Positions 1-10,935 of a stretch of 64,000 bases of DNA are shown one piece after another (the first letter of the stretch is position 1; each line of letters opens with the position of its first letter). A model generated the notes under the pieces. That model made no database searches. It was not told the DNA's origin and saw only the letters and a program-made list of their open reading frames with translations. The position numbers and the translations under genes are program-made. This DNA comes from Eucommia ulmoides (taxonomy: Eukaryota > Streptophyta > Magnoliopsida > Garryales > Eucommiaceae): contig CM028336.1 of the NCBI GenBank assembly GCA_016647705.1, positions 5,886,048 through 5,950,047 on the forward strand, given 5' to 3'.

Positions 1-790
1 TGGCTTCGGAGCAAGCTTAGGGTTCCTCAGCCAATTGTACCAAAATCGGTAATGTATAGATGGTTGATGGAAGAGACCAACCCTAAAACCCTAAAAATCG
101 ATCTCTGCAATCTTGGAATCAAAATCGAAAAATAACACAAAAATTAGAAAATCCAAAATTGAAATCGACGGGAGAGATAGAGAGATAAACAAAGCTTGCA
201 CAGATCCTAGTGGCACGACAACAACGATGGATGACGGCGAAGTGAAGATGAAGACAACGACAATGGTGAAGTGAAGATGACGATGGCCGATGGCGAAGTG
301 AAAACGACGACGACGACGGCGAAGGCTGATGACGAAGTGAAACGACGACTCCTGGAGAATACGTCGCTTACTGGTGGAGACAACGAGAGTAGTAGACTAC
401 GGCGGTGGAGGAGGAAACGACGATGGTCAATACTCAGGAGAGAGAATCGAAGGCAAACACACGAAGAGAAAGATAGCGTAGGGTTGAAAATGAACAGGGT
501 CAATTTAGTAACCTGACATTTGAAAACTTTTTTGAATTTGGGACTAATCAATTCATAAAATGTTTACGATGAAAGTAATCAGTCCATAAAATGATTAGGA
601 TGAGAGTTTTTAGTTTATTATAACTAGTTGGTATTTATTAGTACATGAAAAGTTATTTTAGGAGTTAGTGGTAATTCTGTCAAAAAAAAAAATTTCTCTC
701 ACTTTTTTCCTCTATCCATTTATTACTCTTGGTTTTTCCTTAATTCTTTCAAATTTTTTTTTTTGGCTCTCATGTTTTTCACCCTATCAG
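1..790. other. Gene-free stretch with a telo-box-like motif
   Basis: I recognise no gene here. Positions 1-180 look like leader or promoter DNA (short oligo-purine and A-rich runs). Positions 220-500 are purine-rich (GAAGTGAA/GACGACGA repeats), which creates low-complexity open frames on both strands with no recognisable domain. From 540 the DNA becomes AT-rich. Confidence 0.5.
79..97 (+). promoter_or_regulatory. Telo-box-like motif
   Basis: Two AACCCTAAA units lie in tandem at 79-97. Such telo-boxes are common in 5' leaders and promoters of plant growth and translation genes. No coding exon follows, so this may be a relic of a captured promoter. The functional call is inference only. Confidence 0.3.
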
Positions 791-939
791 TAACACCAAA
801 TGCTAAACCTTAATACACTCACAGCCGCCATCGACCAACACCGCCATCAACTGAGTTCATTGTCGACATTCTTCAGCGTTTTCTTTATTGATGTTCGTCG
901 TTGTTTTCCTAATTTCCGTTTGTCGCCGTTTCTTGTTGT

Positions 940-1215
940 TCGTTGCCGTTTATGGGCGATTTCTTGCCGTTCGTCGTCGTCGATGGGTGATTTCTTGTTG
1001 TTCATCACTTTATTCTTGTCGTTTATCCCTTTGATGGAAGATTTTTTTCCATTCGTAGATGGGCAATTTTGTTGTGGGTGATTTCTTCATTTTTGGAGAT
1101 GAAGATGGCTGATTTCGCCCATTCATTGATGGGCGATTTCTTCAATTTTGGAGATGAAAATTTTCGAGTTTGGGGTTCGTTGATGGATGATTTCTTGTTG
1201 TTCATTGATGGGCAA
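940..1215 (+). repeat. Degenerate short repeat, GATGGGYGATTTCTT family
   Basis: A motif close to GATGGGCGATTTCTT recurs at least six times with irregular spacing between 952 and 1215, with variants such as GATGGGTGATTT and GATGGATGATTT. It gives a repetitive open frame (MGDF, MDDF, MEDF peptides) with no known domain, so it is annotated as a repeat, not a gene. Confidence 0.55.
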
Positions 1216-1879
1216 TTTACTCCCTCTTTGATCTTTAAAATTTTGTGGATTTTTTCTTGAAATTTCAAGAATGTTTTTTTCCTTTCAAATTTGAAGGTTA
1301 ATTTTTAAATTTTTGTTGAATTTTTCCTTGATCGAAGGTGGTGGTTGAACGGAGTGGTGCAACTATAGGTGTGGTGGTTGCCGTGGGGTTCATGGTGTTT
1401 GTCCAGGGAATTGAAGTAGAAATTTTAAAAAAATGAGGGAAAAAAAAGAAAGAAAAATGAAACTGACCCTGAAAAAAAGGACAACAAAAAACAATTAAAA
1501 AAAAAGAAAAGAAAAAAAAATGAAAAGAAACAAAGAGAGAAATAAAAATGGATAAAAAGAAAAAAAAAATTGAAACAAATAAAAATATATTAAATATTAA
1601 TTTTTTAGTTAAAATTAAGAAAAGGGCATAATGGTAATGTAGTTTAAGATAGTTGATTTTTTTTTTTTTCCTTTTTATAATTCACATATATTCAAGGTTA
1701 CAATAGTCAGTTTGCATGTAATTTTTCAAATAAGGGATGTAAGTGGTAATTTCGATAATTCATGGTATGTCGGTGAATTTTTAAAAAAAAAGAAAAAAAA
1801 AAGACAAGGGGTGTATGAAGTATTACCCCTAATTTAGGGTGTTTATGTGGCAAACTCCTTATTTTACCTTTAATTTTAA
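1216..1879. other. Gene-free AT-rich stretch
   Basis: Nothing coding is visible. Positions 1430-1590 are almost pure A with G interruptions, and several poly-A and poly-T runs occur up to 1880. Confidence 0.5.
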
Positions 1880-2140
1880 AAAAAGTCATATACGCCATCG
1901 TAACTTGTGTTTTAGTATCGCGCATTAAAAAATATAGAAGACCCAATACACACGTTACACTCTCACAGTTATATGTATCTAACTTGTGTATAAAATATCT
2001 GTTAGATACAATAAATATTATACAAGTACATATAACATAATTACATATAATTTGTAACATGTAATTAATATTATATAGATGTATGTAATTAATATAATTA
2101 CATATTATACATGAATGGGCATATGTAAGATTAATACACA
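1880..2140. repeat. TTACATGTAA-rich repeat, copy 1
   Basis: This stretch shares phrases with 31010-31400 (a 'gtaacttgtgttttagt' block, then 'ccaatacacac', then 'atgtatctaacttgtg'). It is rich in ATTACATRTAA-like near-palindromes, as is 62950-63590. I read the three as members of one dispersed repeat family, probably non-autonomous DNA elements. Confidence 0.45.
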
Positions 2141-2209
2141 ATTAAAAATTAATTTAAAAAATTGAATCAAAATTTATGTTTTAAACATGAATAATAACAT
2201 TAGTCACCA

Positions 2210-2349
2210 ATTCTCATATCTATCAGATTGCAAAAATTTGGGAGTATAATTTAGGATTCCTTATATCCCCTCAAATTTCGGAATTTGAAGTTGTCAAAGA
2301 TATTTTCGTTTATACTCCCATATTTTTGCAATCTGATAGATGTGAGAAT
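2210..2349. repeat. 39-bp inverted repeat (hairpin) with 62-bp loop
   Basis: The left arm 2210-2248 and right arm 2311-2349 are reverse complements at about 37 of 39 positions. The right arm belongs to the direct repeat at 2262-2405 that recurs at 3602-3745; the left arm is not repeated there. It could be a foldback element or an inversion scar. Confidence 0.7.
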
Positions 2350-2405
2350 ATTTTCATTTTTAGACAATTTCCTTTATATATTCGAAATTCATTTTTATTC
2401 AGATT
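2262..2405. repeat. Direct repeat, copy A
   Basis: About 140 bp from the 'atcccctcaaatttyggraytt' phrase to 'ttcatttttattcag' recurs at 3602-3745 with roughly 85 percent identity by eye. The two copies flank the LTR-like DNA at 2690-3560, so they may be flanks duplicated around an insertion or termini of a small element. Confidence 0.65.
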
Positions 2406-2689
2406 TTTTATATACTAGTTATTTTTCATGCTTAAAAATATTATATTAATTATTTAATTTATGTGTATAAAAAATAAGGAATGAATAATAAATATAAAAT
2501 CTAAAGGGTTAATAAATATTAGAATTTTGTATTACTTTAATTAATTAATTAAAGTGAGACCAATCAATGAAATTAATCGGGTTACTATTCTGTTGTGTTC
2601 CTCATCGTTTGAGGATCAGCGTAATATATTTATATGCCAAAAATGATTAAATTTTGAATGAGATTTTAATTTTCAAAGTAACTTACTAG

Positions 2690-3560
2690 AGATTGACTGA
2701 AGACTATAATAGATGAGCAATCCCACATCGCTTGTGAATGAAGAACTTGAACACCTTGTCAAGATTGATATAAGTTATAAGTTGTAAGTTCCCACGTTAC
2801 TTGTGGAGAAAAAACTTAAGTTTATATCAACTTATAAGTTGGAAATAAAGACAAACCACTAAACAACAAACATTTAAACTTGAATTAGTCCGGGTTGAGT
2901 TTGGGTCGGGTCAATCTGATCCAGATTCGGGTCGATTTTGGATCAGATCTTGACCAACCAAGATAGTTTAAGTTTTAATTAATTGACAGTTAAACAGTTA
3001 ATTAATTGCATAATAATAAAATTTTGAATTAGCACTAATGAACAAACATGAAGGTTCATTAGTGACGGTTAATGTGAACGTTCACACAAACATATACCTT
3101 TACAAAATTACATCCATGCAATGATGTATTTTAGTCATCTATAAATAGGAGACTACACTTTCATTCCAATTTGTTTCATTCACGATATTATCACTTCATA
3201 TCACCGCCAAAACACTAAACATATAAAATTTAGTGAGAGTTCAAGCACAAGTTCAGTTCGCCAAAGTTGTTAGTTTTAAGTGCTTATATAAAAAATTTGA
3301 AGGATCGTTATACCATAGGAGGTAGATGTCCATTTAACCATTAGCGCCAGTGTAGGGGCACAAATCTGCTTTAGGGGCATAGAGTCAAACTCTAGCCTCG
3401 ATATACTATAAGTCTATTCGTTGTTTCAATATTCGGGTAAGTTTGATTTAAAGTTTATTTTACAGTTTCTATTACATAAGCATTCACACATTCTGTTATG
3501 TAAACATTTACTTATTTTTTTAGTTGTTGCATTTGTTTCTGTTACGTAAATGTTCACATC
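2690..3560 (+). mobile_element. LTR-retrotransposon remnant (LTR-like)
   Basis: The stretch has the composition of a plant LTR: a 'cccacatcg' promoter phrase near 2720, a TATA box (CTATAAATAGG) near 3139-3149, then a leader ending in the 'agtgtaggggcacaaatctgcttt' block near 3350-3380. No PBS, gag or pol follows, and exact ends could not be fixed. It is probably a solo LTR or truncated copy on the plus strand. Confidence 0.45.
3139..3149 (+). promoter_or_regulatory. TATA box of LTR-like remnant
   Basis: CTATAAATAGG, followed about 30 nt later by a pyrimidine/CA-rich stretch suited to transcription start. It is the main evidence that 2690-3560 is an LTR in plus orientation. Confidence 0.5.
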
Positions 3561-3601
3561 ATGTTCCTGATTATATATACACACATATAATTTACGATCC
3601 C

Positions 3602-3741
3602 TTTTATCCCCTCAAATTTTGGGATTGAAGTGGTTAAAGATATTTGTGTTTATACTCCCAGATTTTTGCAATATGATAGATGCGAGAATATTTTCATTTT
3701 TAAACAATTTTCTTTATATATTCAAACTTCATTTTTATTCA

Positions 3742-3745
<4 letters not shown>
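3602..3745. repeat. Direct repeat, copy B
   Basis: Second copy of the sequence at 2262-2405. It runs directly into the TA microsatellite. Confidence 0.65.

Positions 3746-3791
<46 letters not shown>
3746..3791. repeat. (TA)n microsatellite
   Basis: An uninterrupted TA dinucleotide run of about 46 bp. Confidence 0.95.
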
Positions 3792-3793
<2 letters not shown>

Positions 3794-3825
3794 AGTCATT
3801 TCTTGTGCTTAAAGACATTTCTTAA

Positions 3826-4885
3826 TGTCTAGAATTGGTAAACACCTCAAGTATCGTCCGATCAGATTTCACGTGTTGTTTTTCTGAGGTGGGGTGTTGA
3901 GTTGGAGTTCTGAAGTTTCGGAGAGTTGAAGTCCTAAAGCATCCCATAGTCAACGATTGATTCTTTTTCAATTCCTTATTGAAGTCCAGAGAATGGGTAT
4001 CTACACAAGGATTCACCAGGGTTGTGCCCGGCGAAACCCCTCCGACGTGAGAGTAAGAGCTCGGAGGAAAAATGAAAATTTATGCTTCAAGTAAGAATCA
4101 ACATTATCTTGGGCATTGAATGCCCGGGTATTTGTAGGATTTAAGAGCAATTACCATTACCTAATCAAAGTCTTGAGCATGGTTAATCAAGGAAAACCAT
4201 GTGCCTGACTAGTAAGGGAGTAATTGAGGAAGTAACCCTATGGGCCTGGGCTTTTGACCCATAAGATGGGCCCATGGTGAAGATCTTGATATGAAAAGAC
4301 CCTAGGAGATGGATATATGTTGAATGGTGCACAAATGGAGAAAAACAACACAAGTGATGTTGATTGCCAACCAGAGATAAAGAGGAAGAGCTCTGGTCGG
4401 CCAGAACTGCGAAGATTATAACCCCAACAGTCACAGGACAGGAGGAGTAGGGAAAGTTATTAAGACAGTAGGGAAGCCGTAGGCAAATACACTCTGCCGT
4501 CAATGGTTGCCCCTCAGGACGACAGGGTAGCGATAACAGGTTTCTTCAGGTAAAGGGTTCCACATGGGGATCGATCATCAAAGGGGCAATAGGGATTCTT
4601 TCGTAGGATCAGAGTAGTGATTACCATCCATGGATTGTGAAGTAGAACCCTAGTTGGCCTATTTCAAAAGAAATCATTCCCATGCGCTTGCGGATCAGAG
4701 ATAAAAGAGCAGGACTATGCATTTCAAGAAGATCCACCATCTGAAGGCTACTGACCAGAGATAGCACGGGAAGGTGAAGGTCATACGACATTGGTGATGT
4801 GGCCATGTCATACAGGAAAGACGGACATGTGGTTAGAGTCCAGGGTTAGAGATGTGATGTCCAAAATTACCTTTACCCCTTAGTT
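3826..4885 (-). mobile_element. Ty3/gypsy-type LTR, family A, copy 1
   Basis: This belongs to the same LTR family as 28181-28974 and 38739-39528, with a diagnostic 'gtgagagtaagagctcgg' block near 4046-4066 and the 'ggccatgtcatacagg' to 'aaattacc' end block near 4800-4880. The intact family members read TG...CCCTCA on the plus strand and have TATA-like sequence on the minus strand, so I infer minus orientation. A truncated sister end lies at 9180-9345, so the pair may bound one old element holding 6540-8924. No PBS lies next to 3826; a microsatellite does. Confidence 0.6.
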
Positions 4886-5194
4886 TTGAATGTCGACTAG
4901 AGAGAGGTGCTCGGGACTACTAGGTCATTGTCCACACATGAGGATTTGAGCCAGCATCTTTTGAACAACAAGCGATAGATGGACATGCCAGAGGGTGGCA
5001 TGTGTCCCTTTTCGCCGACACAGCATGCCAATCGAGGCGACATCATTTTGGTTTCGCGCTCATTCTCGCTATAAATAAAAGGAGGTTGGGTTTTATTTGC
5101 ACACTCGACCTTTTCTAAGAAAACTTCCTTATGCTCCTATGCTCGGTACCTTTCCTAGTGTCACAGGGTCGAAATTTCATCGCAAAATTTACAA
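4886..5194 (+). other. Non-coding stretch with a TATA box
   Basis: No gene. A good TATA box (CTATAAATAAAAGG, near 5069-5082) is followed by leader-like sequence, suggesting a further LTR or internal leader piece on the plus strand, upstream of the pseudogene at 6540. Confidence 0.4.
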
Positions 5195-6057
5195 CCGAGT
5201 GATGGCCTAGTTGCACCGACAACTAGCAGCCCCTGTGAATGCAGTGCCTCACAACGGAAATATACCGACAGGTTGTAAACACACACGTTCCTGTAACGAA
5301 ATACAACGGGAATACACCGAAACACTACCGAAAACGCACCAACGCAACGTTACACATACGTATTACGGGAAAATTCAACCTTGTATTAATAAACTCTGGT
5401 TACAAGGAACCAATTACAACACATAGTCTGTAAAATCCGCAGGAATACATTCAGCAACCAAAAATAGACCAAAACAACAGTATTTATAGGAGAAGACAAC
5501 AGTTGACAGCCCCAACTACATAAGCAGACTACCGACACCCGTCCCGACACATGTTAGCACCACATGAGTTGGTTTTTCTATCTGAAAACCAACCAAAACC
5601 GCCCAAGAACTGCCCAGAACTGCTCACACATGCCCTGCACATGTCTGGAAACCACTAGTCCATCAGCTCACAAGCTCAGCATTCTTCTAGCGTTTTTGCA
5701 CCGTCCCAACGTCTGCCCGTTGCTGTCTCGTCCCATATTCAACCAACGTTCCCCAACGTTTTGCCATGTCGCTGCATGGCCGGAACGCATCGTTGTGCCC
5801 AACGACTACTAACGTTCCGTGTGCTATTTCCGCACCAGAATGCACCGCCGCCCAACGGTGCGTCATGCTCTTACATGACTCTGCCCAAAACGTAGCATTG
5901 TGCCTATGTTCTGTTTTGTTGCATCGTTCCGCCCAACGACGTCCCAACGTCATATGCATTTTTCGCACCAAAATGCACCGTCATTCCCAACAGTTCGTCA
6001 TGCCGCACACATGACAATGTTTACCATGTATTGTTGCGCCTCCGTTACACCATTTTG

Positions 6058-6076
6058 CCTCGGTACTGCACCGAGG
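6058..6076. repeat. Short hairpin, CCTCGGT stem, copy 1
   Basis: CCTCGGTACTGCACCGAGG folds into a 7-bp stem. It recurs with the same stem at 6292-6310, inside a direct repeat with about 234-bp spacing. Confidence 0.6.
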
Positions 6077-6291
6077 TCTTCATTTGGTCCCGTGACTCCC
6101 CACGACAACCCCCATTACCAGCAAACTCTGCCAACGCCGCCAATGTGCATCCACGTTGCCCAACAGCATGCACCATTTTGCCAACGTCTGCCCAACAGCT
6201 TGGTCCAACGCCTTCCCGCTCTTCTAACGCATGTTTCCACGTCCATGACACCGTTTACAACGTAGCGTTTCACCTACATTGTACCGTTTTG

Positions 6292-6310
6292 CCTCGGTCT
6301 CGCACCGAGG
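6292..6310. repeat. Short hairpin, CCTCGGT stem, copy 2
   Basis: CCTCGGTCTCGCACCGAGG: the stem is identical to 6058-6076 while the loop has changed, i.e. the pairing arms are the conserved part. Confidence 0.6.
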
Positions 6311-6368
6311 TCTTCCTCACTGCCCAACACCCGCCAATGTTGTGCCATAACGTTACTGCTCACCGACA

Positions 6369-6453
6369 GGCACCAAGTTGGTGCCTTCTTTGCCAACGAC
6401 CCCATCCGTGCCACATGCACCATGTCCGGTAGCAAATCGCACCAAGTTGGTGC
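6369..6453. repeat. Two palindromes, GCACCAAGTTGGTGC
   Basis: GGCACCAAGTTGGTGCC (6369-6385) and GCACCAAGTTGGTGC (6439-6453) share a stem, 70 bp apart, near the presumed 5' end of the minus-strand LTR. Confidence 0.6.
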
Positions 6454-6539
6454 TGTTTGGTCCTCCAGTATTGTTAGGGTCTAACACCTAACCTTAGCGA
6501 AAATAGTCCTTCAATACTTATATTCTACTGATTCATCAT

Positions 6540-8924
6540 TTTCTTGCTCAGGTAATAGCTCAAGGTCCAGCTTGTTGGAACGGACCTTCTCTACTCCTCA
6601 TCAGGCTGCTAGGCAGGTCCTCCTTCTTCAGAGATCTCTCTTCCCATTCGTGGTAGATCGGTCACGTTCATCTGGTGAAGCCGTTCAGTCCTTGGACAAA
6701 CTAGTGACTGTGGTTGACCATGGTGTTATCCTGGAGGAGGTCAAAGTAATAGCGATGCTAGTTCTAGAAGCGGTTCTCTTGAGATAGTTGATTGTCCGCG
6801 ATGCAAGGCTCGAGATTCTATACTCCGTTGTTTCTGTCCTTAGCCTTATTTGGGAACTTCAGTCTGATGTCAGTGAGAATGAGTTGGGGAAGGCTCACAG
6901 CACGTATACCTTTCCGAGCTCCATCACGATTAAAATCCCTACTGCCAAGCAGAGGGCACACCAGCTGCCCACGGGTTTCCTTTCCGTTTACCTCCACCAG
7001 ATCGAGGTTGGGCTCCACTTTCCCGTTTACCCATGGATCCGGGCCATCTTTAAGGAGTATGGTTTGTGTCCATCACAACATGCTCCGAACATTATGAGAT
7101 GGTGATAGCAGTCAACATTATCTTCAGGGCCGAAAGGATATAGTCGAGCATAGAGCTCTTCCATGCTCTATTCTTCGCCAAATCCCCGCTTCAAGGTGCT
7201 GTGTGGTGTTATGTGCTCTCCAGGTTGACACTTTTGACTGACCTAGAATCCAATAATCAAGGATGGAGGTCGAAGTACTTTTACCTCGGAGGGGATGATT
7301 GTGAGTTTGGCCTTGACGAGAAGGGTCGCTTGATTCTCATCCAGTTGCTTTGGGGGAGAGTTGGTAAGAAGATCTTAAAGGTGGGAGAGGTTGGCAGCTT
7401 GATGAATTGTTCTAACTTGGCTTTCATCTCATTTTGCAGAGAATGAGAAGGCAATGAAGAATGAGAGAAAGCTTCGCCTAGAAATTGTCGAGCAGAATGA
7501 GAGAGTGATGTCGATTTCCTTCCACCAAGTGAACGAACTCCTGAAGTCGACATTGTATGTCATAAACTTCTACCAGGTTTCGTCCTTACCTCCTACCAAG
7601 CTCCCGTCAAAACCACAAAACCCCAGTTCTTCTAGTCATTAGTTCTTTTGTTTGTTTGACTGTCCTATTTCCACTACTTGATTGGAAAGTTCTTCAACTT
7701 GAGGCTGATTTCTTCTGTTGAACCCTTGGCTGGAATGGATGTCGCTTCCCTTCTCAGGAAGATCAAGGCTCAAAACAAGACCGATGATATGGGGAGCTCC
7801 TCTACTGCTTAGGAGCAAACCTCTCAAGGCAGTACTCTGCCACTCAGATCTCTAGCATCCGTCGAGGTAATGATCAAGGATTCTAGCCTCTCCACCCCAG
7901 CATGTAAGAGCTAGATCCAATGCTTGAAAACTCCCAACAAAAGGAAAAAAAGGGGTTGAGAAGGCATCTCAATAGAGTAAGAAGAAGAGAAAACTCTCTT
8001 CTCGTCATGATGGCACGACCCCTCCCCCCCAGACCCAAACCCTCATTTTTTTAGGGTTGGGAACATGGGTTTGGAGGTTGGCACCCGTCTCCTGGAAAAT
8101 CTGACGTTGGTGCCCGTGTTCTTGGACTGGGTACTCTCCCAGCAGACCAGAAGAAGCTAGAGAACACTACTCCAGAGTGACTTGCCGGGGAGATCTTTAG
8201 AGACATGGTCTCAATGAGTGCACGACATGTCTTACATACTTATACATTTTCTATAAAAAAAAAAAAAAAAATTATATTTTTTTCCCAGCTTCTAACTTAC
8301 TGTACTTAGCAGGCCATGTTTTGATTCACAGGGCTTGCTAACCAGCTCCTTGGGGAGAATAGCGTGATTGGCAAGCTGGAGTCCTTCCGGGCTGCCCTGT
8401 AGAGGAAAGAAGGAATGAAGGCTGAGCTCCTATTTGATTTGTCCGCTGTGCAGACAGAGAACCTTGACATGACCTCTGAAGTTAAGGGGGTCACCTCCCG
8501 GGCTGACGCTCGTAAAGCTGAGTTGGATGACTTTAAGCACCGATTGCAGGAATCCAATTAGAAGTATAGGGCTACTGTGGAGTACGCTGTCAAGATAATC
8601 AAGGCCGAGGCTGTGGAGGAATAAAAGCGGGGGCCCGGCTTCGAGGACTTCCAGATAAAGATCGACTTCGAATTCCTGGATGAGGGCTACCGAGCTACGC
8701 TTAAGTCCTTCCACCATCAGTTCATAAACATCCCAATTGACTTGATCCAGATAGAGTTCTCGGAGCAGGAGGCTATTGCTGTGGTCGGAGGAGCTGATGA
8801 AGCCGATGTTGAAAGTACTGAGCAGGGAGGTACCGAGGAGAGAGAGTTCGATGTCCATTTTCCCTACGTGGACATCACTGGGAATGTGGACGGGGAGGAT
8901 TGGACCTCAGCCCGGTACAATTAG
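6540..8924 (+). pseudogene. Gypsy-type transposon ORF (Transposase_28-like) pseudogene
   Basis: Broken plus-strand coding sequence of the kind annotated in plants as 'putative gypsy type transposon domain' (PF04195), usually followed by a long coiled coil. Visible pieces: 6788-7105 has GFLSVYLHQIEVGLHFP then a proline and an 'APNIMRW'-like end, matching the conserved core; 7201-7446 gives the W-rich 'GWRSKYFYLGGDD' part; 7440-7640 and 8330-8924 give a Glu/Lys/Leu-rich C-terminal region ending at the TAG 8922-8924. Stops at 6786, around 8400, 8562 and 8623 and a probable intron (about 7900-8330, holding a poly-A run) break it. Such ORFs have no proven enzyme activity. It sits between family A LTR pieces. 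The domain call rests on recall of motifs, not a search. Confidence 0.55.
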
Positions 8925-9179
8925 GGCACTTAGGATTTTTTGAACTTGTTATTCTATTTTTTTTCACATTTTTAACCCTTTTCTTTTGGTTTTTTTCCTT
9001 TTTATACTTTTGCTGAGCTCACATGTAGCAGGCTGAGAACCCCAAAATGTAAAATCTTTTTGAACATATCAATATACGAGCTCTTCCTTTTGCAAACTTA
9101 TGTTTTCTTTTGCCTGAGTGTATGTGTTCTTCGGAGGCACAATTCTAATTCTGACACTTGAACCTTTTTCCTTCCTACC

Positions 9180-9345
9180 TTCTTAACGAGTGAGGTCGGA
9201 AGGGAGAGCAGAGTAAGTATGTTAGGGTGGTGCCTGTCTGAAACTCTGGTCGGCGTGACAATGGTGATGTAACCACGTCATACAGGAGATATGGACACGT
9301 GGCTGGAGTCCAAGACTGAAGAGGTGATGTCTAAAATTACCCTCA
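9180..9345 (-). mobile_element. Truncated family A LTR end
   Basis: Positions 9240-9345 match 4770-4880 ('ggtgatg', 'ccacgtcatacagg', 'acacgtggctggagtcc', 'attaccctca'). Ends with CCCTCA like the full copies at 28974 and 39528. The rest of the LTR is missing. Confidence 0.6.
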
Positions 9346-9764
9346 TCAATAATAATTATTTAATTTATGTGTATATAAAATAAAAAATTAATTATAAATA
9401 TAAAATCTATGGGGTTAAAAAATAATTTAATTTAAGCATTTTAGAAGTGGAGTATGAATTTTTTTGTTGTTCCAAAAATTTTTATGTCCTAATTTATTAT
9501 ATGGATTTGTGTGAAATATTTTGAAATAAATTGTTAATTCATTAGAGATATTATATGATATAAAATTATTAAATATTGTTTGATTACAATCGTTAGATCT
9601 AAATCAATTGTTATTTATTTGTTGAGAAATACATGATCTCAGTCATTGGATCTAATTCAATGGTTGAAAATGTTTCCTAAAATTCATTAATTTTAGCCCT
9701 TAAAAATCTTATCTAAAGATAAAAATATGTCTCAAATATAAATATCTCCTAATTTTTAGAATAC
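9346..9764. other. Gene-free AT-rich stretch
   Basis: AT-rich, with phrases such as 'gttagatctaaatcaa' and 'cattggatctaattcaa' that recur in relaxed form up to 10020. No coding signal seen. Confidence 0.5.
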
Positions 9765-9794
9765 TAGTGTATAACTCGTGTTTTCAGACACGGA
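9765..9794 (-). other. Helitron 3' terminus, minus strand
   Basis: On the minus strand: stem CGTGT, loop, ACACG, then AGTTATACA and CTAG at 9768-9765, followed by T. The stem is shorter than that of the right end. Confidence 0.5.
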
Positions 9795-10060
9795 TTAAAA
9801 CAAACCTAAAATGAAAGAATAACACACACACACACATATATATATAAATCACAACATATTTACATTTTGAGACATTTTTAACCGTCGGATCGAATATCAT
9901 ACGGTTGAGATTACAGTTGGAGAAATTTTATATTTGAGACATCTTAGACCCTTGGATCGAATATCTAACGATTGAGATTCACTATTATTAAGAGGTATTT
10001 TCAGCCCTTAGATCATATTAGATCAAGGGTTGAGATTAATTTTATAGATTAATTATTCAA

Positions 10061-10620
10061 TTGGTTGGGTTAAGGTTAGTGCATTCTCCTCCATACCTTC
10101 ATCTTTCCCTCTGCCATATCTCTGTTCCATCACCACCACCGCCACCACCTCTTTCATCGCCATCACTGGACCATTTCCATTGCCAAAAATCGGCTTCTGT
10201 CTCCGTTGAGGTCATACGCGACGGTCGCTCCTGCTCCTTTCTTCCATCCCGATTCTCTTTCTCCCTCGCCATCTTCGCCACGCCATCACCGCCCTGTCAG
10301 CGCTCCTCTTACTCACTCGCTGCCTCTCAAGTTGTCGCACCGCCACCATCGATAATGTCACTTCCCCCATCTCCACCATTGTAGTCCGTCCCCGTCCATC
10401 TGCCCTTCTAGCTGGACCACTTCGATTTGAAAGAGTCGGCGCTGGATCGCGATCGACCTGACCTCGAAGCTGGCGGCGAAAGATTAGTAACAAATAGTAA
10501 TACCAAATAAACAACTTCTGGTAGTTCTAACGCTGAACGAACATCAGATCCAGTACTCACTCACTATTCCTCTTTCTCTGACTGCGATTTTGGATTGAGA
10601 AAACTGAAATCCGATTAGCA
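10061..10620 (+). other. Exon/leader-like C-rich stretch, unidentified
   Basis: Composition shifts to C-rich, low-A DNA with CCACCACCG runs, like a plant 5' leader. It carries a 107-codon open frame (10061-10384) that is Pro/Ser-rich with no recognised domain. A pyrimidine tract and AG at about 10655 could be a 3' splice site. Best read as a captured leader; no function claimed. Confidence 0.35.
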
Positions 10621-10935
10621 ATTATTTTTTTCGATTTTTTATTCCGATTTCAGGTTTGCCCATGTCTATTTTTTGGTCGATTTCTTATCTCCTTACAAGT
10701 TTGTTTGATTTGGGGAGACTTCATCCAGGTTTTAATTATATTTCTACAAATATGATGTTGATTTTGGTGCCATCTTATGCTTTGTTGATCTAATGTTGTT
10801 TGTCTTTAAATCTTGTAGTTTCATTGTTCTTTTTTAGATGTTTGATCTATTTCTGTGCATATAAAGCTATATAATGTGCATGGTTGTGGCTTATAAGTTT
10901 CTATTTTCTTTATAAATTGAAGGCACTATGCTAAA

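Larger units (their letters stand above)
5195..6489 (-). mobile_element. Inserted LTR, probably Ty1/copia, minus strand
   Basis: Read on the minus strand it starts with TGTTAGACCC at 6489, has a TATA box (CCTATAAATACTG, near 5478-5491), then a poly(A)-site-like TTTATTAATACAAGG stretch near 5390. These are LTR features in the right order. The 5700-6450 part has a foreign composition, full of CCAACG and GCCCAACG repeats, and two pairs of short hairpins. It separates the leader at 4886-5194 from the pseudogene at 6540, so I infer an insertion. Target duplication not identified. Confidence 0.45.

Noticed and set aside
5766..6432. Overlapping Cys/His-rich frames
   Set aside because: All three frames stay open because of CCAACG-type repeats; they overlap each other and lie in a minus-strand LTR.
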